This document shows, one piece after another, positions 12,470 to 24,600 of a DNA stretch of 64,000 nucleotides. The notes under the pieces were generated by a model. It was not told the DNA's origin and searched no databases. It worked only from the letters and a program-made list of their open reading frames with translations. The position numbers and the translations under genes were made by a program. Positions within the stretch are counted from its first letter, which is position 1, and each line of letters begins with the position of its first letter. This DNA is from Periplaneta americana (taxonomy: Eukaryota; Arthropoda; Insecta; Blattodea; Blattidae), in the NCBI RefSeq assembly GCF_040183065.1, contig NC_091129.1, forward strand, positions 440,501 to 504,500, in the 5' to 3' direction.

Positions 12470-12690
12470 GTTCCGATGAACCGACAGCTGCAGTTACACT
12501 GTTCTCGTTGTTCTTTATGTTATACCATATATAAAACAGATTGATCAAGCTTATATTAAATTTAGACGCAACTGGAAAATAACGGACGCTATGCGTCGCT
12601 AGTGTCGAGAAATGAGCTTGCAATAACAAACACTAGATGGCAGAGTACCTGAACAGTACATAGAGTAATACGACTGTGGGATGACTTTTT
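12470..12690 (-). repeat. Uninterrupted paralogue of the Harbinger target repeat
   Basis: The reverse complement runs ctctgccatctagtgtttg .. ctcatttctcgaca .. ctagcgacgcatagcgtcc .. and on to aatctgttttatatatgg. It matches 2690-2755 followed directly by 11562-11690. Which repeat family it belongs to is unknown. Confidence 0.75.
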
Positions 12691-12839
12691 TACGTCATGC
12701 CACCTCCAAATTTCTTTCTCATTGTAATGTGAGGTTATGTTACAATAAGACTTTGATGTGTCGTTAAATTGTAGTATACAGAAGCTTGTTTTACCCAAAT
12801 TCATCAACACACATAGATGACATTTTGGTACATGGCTGA

Positions 12840-15120
12840 TATAATGTTGTTTGCGTTCAATATATAATCTGTCATCATTTGATGTACGAAATCTAATTGT
12901 TTTTAATTTTCAGTATACAATACCTCCCTAGCAACAATTATCACAAAATACTAAAAAGATCAGTTTTGTCTGCGTTTGTTGAATGCACATCATGATGCTC
13001 ACGAAAAGGCACTAATTTATTTTGTGTGAACAAGGTTACAATTTTTGAATATGAAGGAAAAGCAGGTATCCCTCTTCTGAAATTTATCCGAAAGGGGAAG
13101 AATTACAACTCCCTCCCCCCAAACTTGTTTCCTCTTTTCTAGGCCTATATGTTTTCATTTTACAGGTGTATTATATGATGCGATATAGAAGCAGATAAAT
13201 AATAACTGTACGTTTCTCGTCCACATTAAATTCAACGTGTTCATAACGTAGACCTGATATATTGCTTCATGTAGGCTACACAGCTGGCAGTGTTCTTTTT
13301 ACGAATAAGCGGTCGTACTAATCATTTTCTTTTCATCTGAACTATTGCTAGAATATGCATTTGTGTTTTTATTTGCTCTGTATGTTGTTAAATAACTACT
13401 GAACATCGTCTTTGGTTAACAAATTGTTCTAGTATTCGTTTTATATCAGTCTTACGGTATTGAATTATGTCCATAACGTGGGCGAGATATTATCAGGCTG
13501 AAAAATTCGCTCTGAATGCATTTTTTTACACAATTTTCTAATTTTCACCAGATTTACGATACCCTGTGCGGTTTCTCTGCCAATGCAGAGTTAATTGCAA
13601 TATACGGTAATTCTGTTATTTTCCTGACACCTTATTATCCGTTCTCATAAACGTACTGATTTAGAATCTTTACCCTACTGTAGGTATTTTGCTCTCTACA
13701 AATCATCGTTAGTCAAATGAAATAGTCTATAATAGTTGTTTGTAACGAATTAGTAGACAACCTCAATCCCTCCTGACCGCCTCCCTTACGAATTTCTTTC
13801 TCACTTTAATCAAATTTACTTTATACTGGTCCTTAAATTACTGAAACTAGTGCTGAGGTAGTTACGGTGATTTCTGAAGTGAAAATCGTTCAATTTATAA
13901 GGGTGAAATCAAAGATAACTTTTGTAGCCTTTCCTTGTCCTTAATTGGAAATTTGAGTAACTTCATATGACGACAATATTTCTTCCTTCTTCTACAGTTA
14001 ACATAATCGCAGATGGGCATTTCTAAATGAAGTTTGTTACACAGAAACCTTTGAGACAATATTGACACTTGAAGTTCTTTATATAGTTCATCTATAAGAG
14101 TTAAATTAGCGCTGAGGTAGTTTCCTTCATACTCAGCTTATTCACCTTACATACATGAGTCTGTAACAGGTTAGGTTTGGTCAGTGCTGTCATGGTAATT
14201 TTTTTCTTGGCCATACACCCCACCCCTTGTTTTCTCCCTTGAAATATATTTTACTCTCCTCTCTCTATTTCTCCAATTGTCATTTAATTATTTTTTTTAA
14301 TATTAAAGAAGAAGTAAAGAAATTGTTTTGCTTTACAATTTAATTGTACAAGTTTGATTTAAAGAATACACCATGTAGCACCACCATAGATGCACACTTG
14401 TCTCGATGAATCTTGGAGTGTATATTTGCAGCACTTCTTGTTTTTCAACCATTATTTTATATAATTCTGGATTCCTTTGCTGAAGAGGTGGATAATTTTT
14501 GTTTATGAACATCAAACAAAATAGGCGGTAGGTACAGTAGGAACAGGAAGAGATGATCTAAGATCTGTATAGATCTCCACGTACAAAACTTAGGCACCCA
14601 TATGCCGTATGGCTCCTTACAGACAAAATTTTCATTTCCCCATACGATTAATTAAAAAAAATTGTAGGTTCCATACGATATATGGCCTCGTGTGGCCTCC
14701 ATGACAGCACTGGGGTCAGTTAGTTTAGGCACTTTTACACCTTGCATATACAATCAAATGCATCTCCACAAAAAAATTCCTTATAAATTGAACGGTTTTC
14801 ACTTCAGAAATCACAGGAACCGCTTCACCCAGGTAAGTAGTTAGCAGTTAATCATTTCAAAGCTCTTGTTATATTATGAAATAGCATCACACAATGCTGC
14901 CAAAATAAATGTTCCCAGTGTTAAAATTACAGAGTGTAAATTTCGCTTAGGACAGTTTTTGCTCTGGAAAATTAAAGGAAACAAACAGTATATCAAACCA
15001 GCAGCTGAGACACAAAGCACCTGAAATTCGAAAGTGGTTAAAAATTTTTATATTTCGTTCTTTCTTATTTACCAGCAACAGAAGTACCGATATTTGATTT
15101 TTTGCAGAGCTAATATCAGA
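12840..15120. other. No recognisable gene
   Basis: AT-rich interior of the hAT-like element. Short frames only. A few phrases recur locally (for example ctgaggtagtt at about 13855 and 14113), suggesting decayed repeats. Confidence 0.5.
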
Positions 15121-15461
15121 GGCCCCTCCTATTAGAGAATGTTTTGAATATTATTATATTCTGGAAAACTACATTGGCACATCAACCTCCCCTCCCCCCG
15201 CCTGAATTCTGGGCTGAAGCACGAAAATTTCGAAATGTACAAACTACAGATGCGGCAGAATATTACCACAATGGTCTTCAGCAAGAATTTTGTAAGACAT
15301 ATCCAAATATCTTCATGGTCATTATATGTATTAAAATAAAACATATACTACATGTGAAGTACCTACTAAAAATGAGAGAAATAGAAATGGGAAAGACAAT
15401 AAAAAAAGTGGAATGGACAAACACTAAGAAACTATTCATCTTGAATCAGTATGAACAATAG
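15120..15461 (+). pseudogene. MULE-type transposase C-terminal fragment
   Basis: The open frame 15144-15461 holds PPPEFWAEARKFRNVQTTDA followed by AEYYHNGLQQEF..YPNIFMVI. The pattern (T-N/D-x2-E-x2-H.. then hP-ni--fi) is that of the segment after the DDE core in Mutator-like/FLYWCH transposases. The catalytic part is absent. Confidence 0.55.
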
Positions 15462-15597
15462 GACACTTTTTTTTGGTGTTAGTGGTATAGAATATGAAAT
15501 TAAGTTGCATCAATAAGTTTTTCGAGTTTAGCATTACTTTAAGTATTTATTGTCCTCCTGTTGGAAAGATGGAATTACTTTGTTTGAAACTTGATGA

Positions 15598-15642
15598 AAT
15601 TTTATTGTACCTTAACTCAATTTATTAAGGTACAATAAAATT
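15598..15642. repeat. Perfect 18-bp hairpin
   Basis: AATTTTATTGTACCTTAA at 15598-15615 and its exact reverse complement at 15625-15642 around a 9-base loop. Confidence 0.9.
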
Positions 15643-15644
15643 CA

Positions 15645-16800
15645 AAATAATAACTGCAGGCCATTTTAAAATAAATCTGTTGGATGTAAATTATTTCTTA
15701 ATTTATTAGGACCATAAAGGTATTGTTACAAGCGATAGATTGAATCATTTTTATCTTAATAATTTAATGTAGGATGATTATTTCGGGAATTGTTATGCTC
15801 TGAATTGTGAGGATATTTTAATACTTTTTTAAAATATAAATTTGGAATATGTTTCCAGTTAGTGAAGAGTAATTCAGAGAGACAGAGGTCTCAAGCATAT
15901 TTATTGACACATGCCAGAATTATTAAATATGAAAAAAAGAATTCTTGCACTAACATACTGTTTATAAAGTAACCAAATCTTAAGAAATACAGTATATGTA
16001 CTGGTATTCTATATAAAGGCATAGGAGTGAATATAAATCTGTTTTAAGGAATTCCTATTTAATATTCCTGCTATAGGAACATGACAAAATAAATACAACG
16101 CAGCATGGAAGCTAATTCAACTCTTATCGATTATTGTTGATGAGATGTGTTATGAAGGTAGACCGAATCATTCAATATAAATGTATAAATAGGACGAATA
16201 ATAATAGATTAATTTCAGTGTATGTAGTATCAAAACTGAAAGCGGTAACTAGTCTATGAATGATGTCTTAACAAGTATAAATAAAATGGACTCTTGACAA
16301 GAGACACACATTTGGCTTCAGTAATAACTAGGACTTCAAGGAATTTATGGTAGCTCACCTGTCAGGCAAAACTCTGAATAGTCAGCATTGTCAAACTATA
16401 GAAGCGCGATTAAAAAGTATTTTTTTCCCCACCCATTACATATGATTGCTTTTTTCAAGTCCCGGTAATAACATTATTAAATTAATTATCCCACATATTT
16501 GGGTGGTGCCTTTCTTTGTTTCTGACATAATTTATGAGAGTTTCTCTTTTACACTTCAATAGAGAAATACAACTTTCAGTGGACAATGAACGTGTAACTC
16601 TAATGGAACTCTAAGAACCACAGCATTAATGTTTTCTTCTTTTCTTTCATGCCCTTTAGTTTTTGTTGCAGATAGTGTCATGCTATTGGATAATTATACA
16701 TGCACCTTTCTAATAAAATTGGCATATATTTCACTGGTGTCAGAAGTAAAATTAAATGTATAATAGCTTCTCGGTGCAAAATATTTACTGAAAATTATTG
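15645..16800. other. No recognisable gene
   Basis: AT-rich, no open frame or repeat motif that I recognise. Confidence 0.5.
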
Positions 16801-16809
16801 TAGGATTTG

Positions 16810-17200
16810 ACTAGAAATGTCACTTCTCAGGCAAGGTTATTCGTGGATGACTGTATAATATACAGAAAAAATTAGTGATAAATCTTATATCACCGCCTTG
16901 CAAAACTAGCTTGACGTTATTGAAAACTGGACTACAACAAATAAAATTAAAATCAATGTGAGCAAAAGTAAATCAATATGTATCCTTCTGTAAAACACAA
17001 AATTAAATTCGTCTCATATACCAATTAAATGGATCACCAGTGTCACAAGTAAACACTTAGGTACTGTATATATTTTAGTAACAAACTGGTTGAAATAAGT
17101 CACTAATATTACAAGGATAGCCTGGAAAACACTACATTTCTTTATGCGTATTCTTAAGAAAGCTAACCGAAAGTCAAAAGAATTAATGTACATAACCCAT
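16810..17200 (+). pseudogene. LINE reverse transcriptase palm fragment (jockey-like)
   Basis: Reads QARLFVDDCIIYRKN (the palm motif with the DD pair), then LDVIENWTTTNKIKINVSKS with stops and shifts between, and ends ..FLRILKKANRKSKELMYI. These blocks are the LFADDC and N--KTK segments of jockey-type RTs. Old and broken. Confidence 0.7.
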
Positions 17201-17207
17201 GTTCGGT

Positions 17208-17450
17208 CCACTGCTGTGGAGTAATGGTAGGCACATCTGACCGTGAAATGAGTGGGCCCGGGTTCAAATCCTGATTGGGGCAAGTTACCTGGTTGAGGTT
17301 TTTCCGAGGTTTTCCCCAATTGTAAGGCGAATGTCATGTAATCTATGGCGAATCCTCAACCTCATCTCGCCTAATATCATTTCACTATCATCAATTCCAT
17401 CGAGGCTAAATAACCTAGTAGTTGATACAACATCGTTAAATAATCAATTT
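17208..17450 (+). mobile_element. tRNA-derived SINE (type A)
   Basis: Head ggtccactgctgtggagtaa with B-box-like gggttcaaatcc, then gttacctggttgaggttttt and a 3' end cgttaaataatcaatttaaaaaaag. Inserted directly after the LINE fragment. Confidence 0.85.
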
Positions 17451-17658
17451 AAAAAAAGACGTCAGATAAGCAGAGGAAGTTACAAAAGCTTGTAGTGGCG
17501 AAGAATTTAAAGCGTCTGTGTTGTTAAAAAAAGGGAAGTAGTACAAATGGCAGAAAAAGTGGATAGCTTATATTGATGTATTTGTTACGTGACATTACAC
17601 AGGAGATATCACCACATATAGTTGTAAACAACCGTGGATATTTTAAATCTGAAAGTGT

Positions 17659-17937
17659 ACTTTAGTGTAATTTTTTTTATTGGGTTATTTTACGACGCTG
17701 TATCAACATCTAAATTATTTAGCGTCTGAATGATATGAAGGTGATAATGCCAATGAAATGAGTCCGGGGTCCAGCACCGAAAGTTACCCAGCATTTGCTC
17801 GTATTGGGTTGAGGGAAAACCCCGGAAAAAACCTCAACCAGGTAACTTGCCCCGACCGGGATTCGAACCCGGGCCACCTGGTTTCGCAGTCAGACGCGCT
17901 GACCGTTACTCCACAGGTGTGGACACTTTAGTGTAAT
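17659..17937 (-). mobile_element. tRNA-derived SINE (type A) with target duplication
   Basis: The minus-strand body is 17672-17924. The reverse complement starts gtccacacctgtggagtaac and has B box gggttcgaatcc and a poly(A)-like end. It is flanked by ACTTTAGTGTAAT at 17659-17671 and 17925-17937, a perfect 13-bp target site duplication. Confidence 0.93.
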
Positions 17938-17939
17938 CA

Positions 17940-20285
17940 AGTGTTGCTTTGTATAATAAGAACTGTAGACACAGTGTATACGGTAAATCTCTATATGCAT
18001 TTGAAAAGATTAGTAATCAACTTGACAGAAATGTTCGTGTGTCACAATATAATTTGTAATATTTTATTTGTTAATGGCACTGTTATTTTTATTAAAGTAT
18101 GCGATTTAACAGTTACATGTACTTCACAAATGTCTTAATTGTTTCAAAAACAATTAAATGCATTTATGACATTTGGCACAATAATATGAACATTTTCCAT
18201 TTTGGTAATAAATTAAGTGGCAAGAAAATGTTCATGTGTCACACCATATAATATTTAATATTTTTTACATTATTAATTATTCCTTTTCATTATGATTTTC
18301 TGTTTATATTTTGAAATGCTTACGTTAAAAAACAGTGATGTGTCTTTCATGAACTCCTAAGTATTTGATTAAGTATCCTGTAAAGATCATAGTTACTTCG
18401 AAAATGTTACGTGTGTGACTATGGAATGACCCATCAGTATTGTTAGTATTGTTACAAATTACAAAACCTGAAACTGTTAGAATGGGATCAGGAGTAGTGA
18501 CAAAAAATGTAATGTTGTAGGCCTACATCAACATGACTATTGTAATTCAGTTTCTAATAGTTTTTAAGGTTTGAAGGCCTTTTGAGGTAAACAGTATTGA
18601 ACATGTGAGGGAAGGGCTATTTCTTGGTAATGGATTAGGCCTGTATATTTTATAATATTATTAACTATATATTGTTAAAGTACCTAGTAAATATCGTAAT
18701 ATGTATATTATATAATACTGTAAACGAGACAATATCACAGGCTGCAAACTAGATTATTCTTGTTTTTGTATAATTATACGAACATGTATGAAATAAACAA
18801 GACTACCATTGGTTAGGTTAGGATAGGATTACTTATATATTGTAATCAGGCTCTATGCACAAATTTTCCAATATACTACTATCATAACTAAATAGGTAAT
18901 GTTAACATTAATTTTCATAAGTTTTTGTGGTGCAAATTAAAATAATTCAAAGTAAAGTATAACAAAACTCCGACAACATTATAATTATGAACGTCAAATT
19001 CTCTTATTTTATTTATTTTTCAGTGTTTAGTCTCTTATTTCCCATTGTTCTTTGGATTTATCATTAGTGAAATATCAATTAACGGATAAATTATGTTATA
19101 CACTCAGTTGATAATATAAATAATATTCACGACAAATATATAAAAACAGAAGAGATAACGAATCATAATTTAGCCCACCGATAACTTTATAACATGGTCT
19201 AAAAGTTCTAGGTAGATTGGCTTTGCGCGAGACTCTGCATTGTATTCTATTCAATACAAAGGCGTACTTTATCTTATCTCTCCGCTTCGCCCACGTGACA
19301 ACTATAATTAGAACTCCCTCGTTCCGAACTTGCCTAGGTCATATAGGCCAATAATATTTATCCATGGTCATCAATTGTCGACAGTACATACCGTTGCTTA
19401 CGAGAATATCTCGTAAGCAAGAAATAATCGATTTAGACCGACCAGACCGGTTCAGAGTTCGTGTCTCGTGATGGTGTTGGTCATTGTGCCATCTGTTGAC
19501 GATTATTGAACTACATCAAGCCGGCCTCGACTGCAAACCCTAAAGCCTATATAAAAGAGCTATCTGTTAGTATATATGATTTAGGGTTATACTTGGAACT
19601 TCGTTGGATGAAGTTGGTACTTGAAACTCTCACGTGGTTGGAGGGGGGCGCATGGAAATTGAAATCCTTGCGGTGGCGCGAACTTTAATATCAACATTTG
19701 TAAGACTGGCCAATCATCTGTAATGTTATAGTAAGTATTTAATAATCTGTAATATTCATTCCCGCTTTATGGTTTATTTCACCATTAGTTGACTAATTCT
19801 GTTTTATAAACATTCTACAAAGTCATAAAGTACGCATACTATTATTAATTCATTGATCAGCTGATTCTATACAAAGGTTAAAGTCGTAAATGGTAATGAG
19901 TGGTTTAGTTACAATGTCTGTTTGTCGTTTGTTGAGGTTAAGTCTGACAAGCACAAGTTTTTGTGCTATCTTCTCTGATATCAAAGAACGACAAAAATGT
20001 TGTAGCATTATTTGTTGGAAACTACCCATATAAGTACTGATTTGGAGAGCGAGGTTTAATGCGAAGTTTAAATTACACTTTGGTAAAGATGCGATTCCAA
20101 CATTTTCATTCATTCATTTATTTTATTCCATAGATCTTACATGAGCAATGAAGCTTTAAGATGTGGAACATGTCAACATTTTACAATATTACAATTACAA
20201 TTTTTACAAATTTTTATAGTTTTACAATTTAGTAATTTTCTACAATTTTTACAATGTTGTACAATTTTTTTTACATTTTTTTTTT
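17940..20285. other. No recognisable gene; one palindrome
   Basis: AT-rich. At about 19393-19419 lies the palindrome TTGCTTACGAGA-ATA-TCTCGTAAGCAA. A gtgccatctgttgac phrase near 19490 recalls a motif common in old repeats. Nothing else is supported. Confidence 0.5.
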
Positions 20286-20295
20286 TTTTTTTTTT

Positions 20296-20480
20296 ACATT
20301 TTGGCGAGATGTAGTGAGATGAAATGAGGTCCGAGGATTCGCCAAAATATTACCCGGCATTTGCCTTTTCGGTGGGGGAAACCTCGGAAAAACCCAACCA
20401 GGTAATCAAATCAAAGGGGGTAATCAATCAAAGGTGTTGATGCCAAGGACTCGCCCTAGACCATCCGGCTTCAGTACTAA
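20296..20480 (-). mobile_element. Degenerate type A SINE body
   Basis: gatgaaatgaggtccgagga, then attacccggcatttgcc and cggaaaaacccaaccaggta, are diverged versions of the type A tail on the minus strand, preceded by a long T tract. Confidence 0.65.
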
Positions 20481-20545
20481 CCCACTGCGGGGTTTCCAGG
20501 TTTCAGTACTGCCAATATATATATTTTTTATTTATGAAATTGTAA

Positions 20546-20548
<3 letters not shown>

Positions 20549-20591
<43 letters not shown>
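20549..20591. repeat. (ATT)n microsatellite
   Basis: About 14 uninterrupted units. Confidence 0.95.
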
Positions 20592-20592
<1 letters not shown>

Positions 20593-21075
20593 ACTGCATT
20601 AAGAAAAGTAAAAATAAAAATTAATGATTTGTTTTTTTTATTATGTAATAGAGAGAAGAGACATTACATACCATATGTTTTAAATGTTATGTTATTTTTT
20701 TTAGTTGGCTACCATGTCTTTATAACTTTATGTACGAAAACAAAGTGTTGTATTCTGTCCTTGCAGTCAACAGCTGTTTAATTACTAACATTAAGCTTTT
20801 GAGTTCTGTCCGCATGCACAGCAATTTTCCAAAATCGATTCGAATGTGCATTGCAGTGCCATCTATAGATAAGAATGTGTACTATGTCATGCCTATGAGT
20901 GCTCCAGTGTGAGCAGCATGGTAAAGAGGGAGGGTACTGTACCGTTCGTTTGAACGACTCCGACTCATCACCACTGGTGACTGTTATTTCGGAACTGTTA
21001 TTTGGAACATAGTATTTTTTCGGAACCGGAACAGTCGGAACTGTTCCGGGAAAAGAACAACTTCGCCCATCACTA

Positions 21076-21260
21076 ATCTGTGCCAAACGAGGATACCACT
21101 CGGCCTCAGAGCAGTGCATCTGCACCCTCTGTGGGCACAGCTGCAGTCAGTATCATATACTAACCTGCCAAGCAAGGACTGAGACACTAACGTTCTACGC
21201 AAAAGAAGGCAACTTTTGACTAAAATGTAACAATGTACACATTGTGTTTAATAAATCTTA
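21076..21260 (+). pseudogene. LINE C-terminal end and 3' UTR, second segment
   Basis: Starts with the duplicated ATCTGTGC and continues the split frame: AKRGYHSASEQCICTLCGHS then QYHILTCQARTETLTFYAKE and a stop. C-x2-C..H-x4-C is the zinc motif that ends many LINE ORF2 proteins. A poly(A)-signal-like aataaa follows at about 21249. It lies less than 300 bp upstream of ACAP exon 1. Confidence 0.85.
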
Positions 21261-21547
21261 TTTATACCAATTTTAATTTAATTTGGAGGAAATGGCCCTA
21301 AATTAAAAAGAATTGAAAAACGTTCATGTCAAAAATATAGTGAGGCGGGACATTTCTCTCTAAATTGGGAAATATTAAGATGTTTGGCGGGAAAATTACT
21401 TTACTGACCCTTACAACACTGGCCAAACTGCCAACTAGTAGCATTTTTTTTATGTCTCGTGTCTGAATCAGAGAATGTAGTGATTTGACGTTTAGTGTAA
21501 AAAAATAAGCAAAGTACTCTATTTCCTCATTCATTTTCAACACCGTT
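21261..21547 (+). promoter_or_regulatory. Presumed 5' flank and 5' UTR of ACAP
   Basis: 287 bp lie between the LINE tail and the ACAP start codon. Transcription must start here unless there is a further upstream non-coding exon. No TATA box or clear initiator is visible, so this assignment is positional only. Confidence 0.4.
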
Positions 21548-21600
21548 ATGGAGTCTGTAATAGAAATCCAAGAATGTCTTCGGGACTCTCCTAAGTTTCG
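21548..21600 (+). CDS. ACAP2: ACAP exon 1 (start codon)
   Basis: Encodes [17 protein letters not shown] plus two bases of an Arg codon, then gtaagc. This matches the family N-terminus (..FEECLKDSPRFR). It is too short to show as an ORF and was found by reading for the ECL-DSP motif. The donor phase fits exon 2, which completes CGG. Transcription probably starts somewhere in 21290-21547; no clear TATA box is visible. Confidence 0.9.
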
Positions 21601-24600
21601 GTAAGCTGTAACTGTCCAGAGATCAAAAACCTAGGTCAAGATTTGGGTGTAACCTCATCCGTTCACTTATGTACGGCAATCCATAAACATGTCCATGTTA
21701 ATATATATTGTTTCACTTTTGTTAATTACTCTTCGAAATTGATAACTTATTATTGCAAAGTTTATGCATGGCACTTCGGTTACCTTTCGGTAAACAAGAA
21801 TAGACTTAGGCCTATGAATGGCATATTTAATTAAATAAAGTTGAGGTCTATAACTTAGGCTATTGGTAATATTTGTTGCACTTTTCCTAATGTAGCCTCT
21901 CCAGAGTTTCGTATTTTATTAAATAACCAACCATAGTTATTTTAATTTTTAAAGGTCCGCATGTCGTCTATGAATTAGGCTATTGTTGGTATTTCTGTAG
22001 TATAGGCCTACTATTGTGTTAATTACGACGTTAAGGTACAGGTGAATTTACATCCTTGGCTTCTAGTTAAATCATAAGTATCATAAAAAGATGAGTTCAG
22101 ACCCCAATTTCACACCAAAAATAAGGGTAGAAAGTTTCTGTGAAAGTGGTGACCTGCGGAGATGTGTGTTATAAACATGCGTCCTGTTCTCAATATTTTC
22201 TAGCCCCTAATTTTCGAATAATACACACACACACCTAAACCGGGCTCTAATCTCAGAGGATATGTCACTGCACCTGTACGGAAGCGCGCCCCCTTTGGTG
22301 ACAATATTGTAAAGATTTCCCTTGTCATTATTTGTGTAGCTATCCTGATATTTTCTTTATCTTTTCTCGAATTTGTTTCTACAATGGAAAGAGAGAGGGT
22401 TTGTTTCATGAATCGTCTTCCCTGCCACAAGTGAAAGAAATGATTAAGGGACGTTGTAAAGTAAACGAACCAATAAGCCTATTCTGTTTGGGATGGGAGA
22501 CTAGTTACTGTATTAACGGGACATCCTTCAAGCAGAATGCTAGAGAGCCAATGCATACCAAATGGTAGGCTACAGGAATAGCCTAAATTAATTAGTAGCT
22601 CGACCATTTAAAAAAAATGTTAAATTATTTCTTAATAGTGATGACCCCTATCTGCAACTAGACAGGAATTAGTATTTTTTTTTATTTAGGCCTACCTTCA
22701 TATAAAAATGGCAACCATTTTTGTATTATGGCATTCGACATTTTTGGCTTTTGTAGTCCGTTGCGGTAAATGCAATAGTTCAACTCAAAAGTGATGTAAT
22801 TAAAGATAGGGAAAACACTTTTATTTCCAGGAATTCCAAGCTACATTTATGTTTTGTACCTTTTCCTATCTCTCTTTGTAATAATTGAAAGTTAAGGCCA
22901 AAATTGATTACCATATTTAATTGTTTTATTAAAATGGTTATTATTTATGTATGTATTTATTTTCAACAGGATGGAATGAAATACCAGGGCTGTTATTTTG
23001 TTAGAGGACAGCTTAGAGACACTCAAACCTTTAGCAAAAAGCATAATTTGACTTCTCTTACTCATCCTATTTTTTAATTAGAAGCAGCTTTTCAGTTTTT
23101 CTCTTAATTTAAGTCTTAATATTTCTGGTGAGGGACCTAATAAAAATGTCAAATTTTTAATACAAAGAGTACTACTCTGTAAAAAATGGAGCTTGGCATG
23201 CCATGGGAACCATGAGATTTGATCCTGGCCAGAGAATTCCAGGGACTCGGAAAATTTTACACATTTCATAGTGCTGATGTAAACACTATCAGATGTTACT
23301 GACAGCAAAATCAGAAGAATCTGATCATCCTATTAGCAAGAGTTTACAGTCACGTGACACTGTTGCTTGCATCTATGATGGACAGTGGTGGAAATGAGAC
23401 ATCAGTTTAGAAAATAAGTATGTTTGTGTTGTTCTATCACCCAGCAGGTCCAAGAACCTCCTTCAAGAAATCAGTGGCTGACAGAAAATGTTTGCTTTGG
23501 AACTTAAAACAATAACAGACCACTCACATGTTATTTCCGACAGTTTGTTTGAAGAAATATCTCATTTTGTAATCAATGCATATCTTAAAAAGTTGTTTTA
23601 CACAAAATATCTAATTAGTAAGCATAGTAACTGTATTTGTATGATGGTTTGTTAAACATAGCAATATTTAATCGTACAAGTATAAAAATTTATTGTTGAA
23701 CAATAACTGCCCCCTCCCCCGAATACAACAAATAAATATGAAAAATTTACAAAAAATAGGCTGCTACTACAGACAGAGCATAGCTAACAATATTAGTTAT
23801 TTTAACTTATTAATAATACAATTTATAAACAAATATATAAAAAATTTATAACAAATAAGCTGTAGGTGAATACTAAGGGATACTATCTTCCTTATTGATG
23901 TTGACAATAAAGGTGATGATGGAGCAAGCAGAGCAGTGATAACAACATCTTTGATTTTGGTCGTGCTCAAACCAAACCTTTTCCAAGTGTTGTAGAAATG
24001 GAGAGGAATTTTACTGCGATCCCCCACCATTAATGACTTCTGTGTCTTGTAAGCTGTACATCTCTTGAAAATATGGCATTATTGGTATGTAGGCCTGTAT
24101 GTTCTTCTTCTCTTCATGTACTTCCTCTGCGTGGCCAGCATGATTTTCGAACTGGATGGTAGGATCGATTATATAGCCCACATGGCGGGATGGCAAGCAT
24201 ATCAATTCTTCGAGCACTATCGTTCGTTGCCAAACAATTAACTTCCTCGAAGACCTCGAAACCGTTTGACTGAAGTTCGTCTGTGATCATCGAGCGGATC
24301 CTGTGATGACGAGTGTTACGTAGTAGATTTCTGAAAGGACAGGAACCCAGGACATGTGCAAGAGTTTTTCTCTCTGTGACATCGCCGACAGAGACTGTTG
24401 CCCTGGATTCTACTTGGTAGAGATCGTACACCAGATACGTGAGATGTCATCTTAATAGCTTCTTGCCATTCGCTTGAATTCAGGCCTTCATGTTGCCAAA
24501 TCCACGAATTTGCTTGCCAGAATATATTCTCGGTAAAATTCGACACAGAGTCCTTTTTGCGGGAGCTTAGCCCAAGCATTCTCTTCTACCTTTCGCAATT

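Larger units (their letters stand above)
12258..21075. mobile_element. hAT-like DNA element with 8-bp target duplication, 8.8 kb
   Basis: The left end is TAGAGATGGG and the reverse complement of the right end is TAGTGATGGG. Both subterminal regions carry many GGAACTGTT / CGGAAC motifs. A perfect 8-bp direct repeat, ATCTGTGC, flanks it (12250-12257 and 21076-21083). The 8-bp duplication and TAG-GATGGG ends fit the hAT superfamily. No hAT transposase is visible inside, so it is a non-autonomous or gutted copy that has collected a MULE piece, a LINE piece and several SINEs. Confidence 0.85.

Noticed and set aside
15144-15461. A complete host gene.
   Set aside because: Only the tail of a MULE-type transposase is readable, within the hAT-like element.
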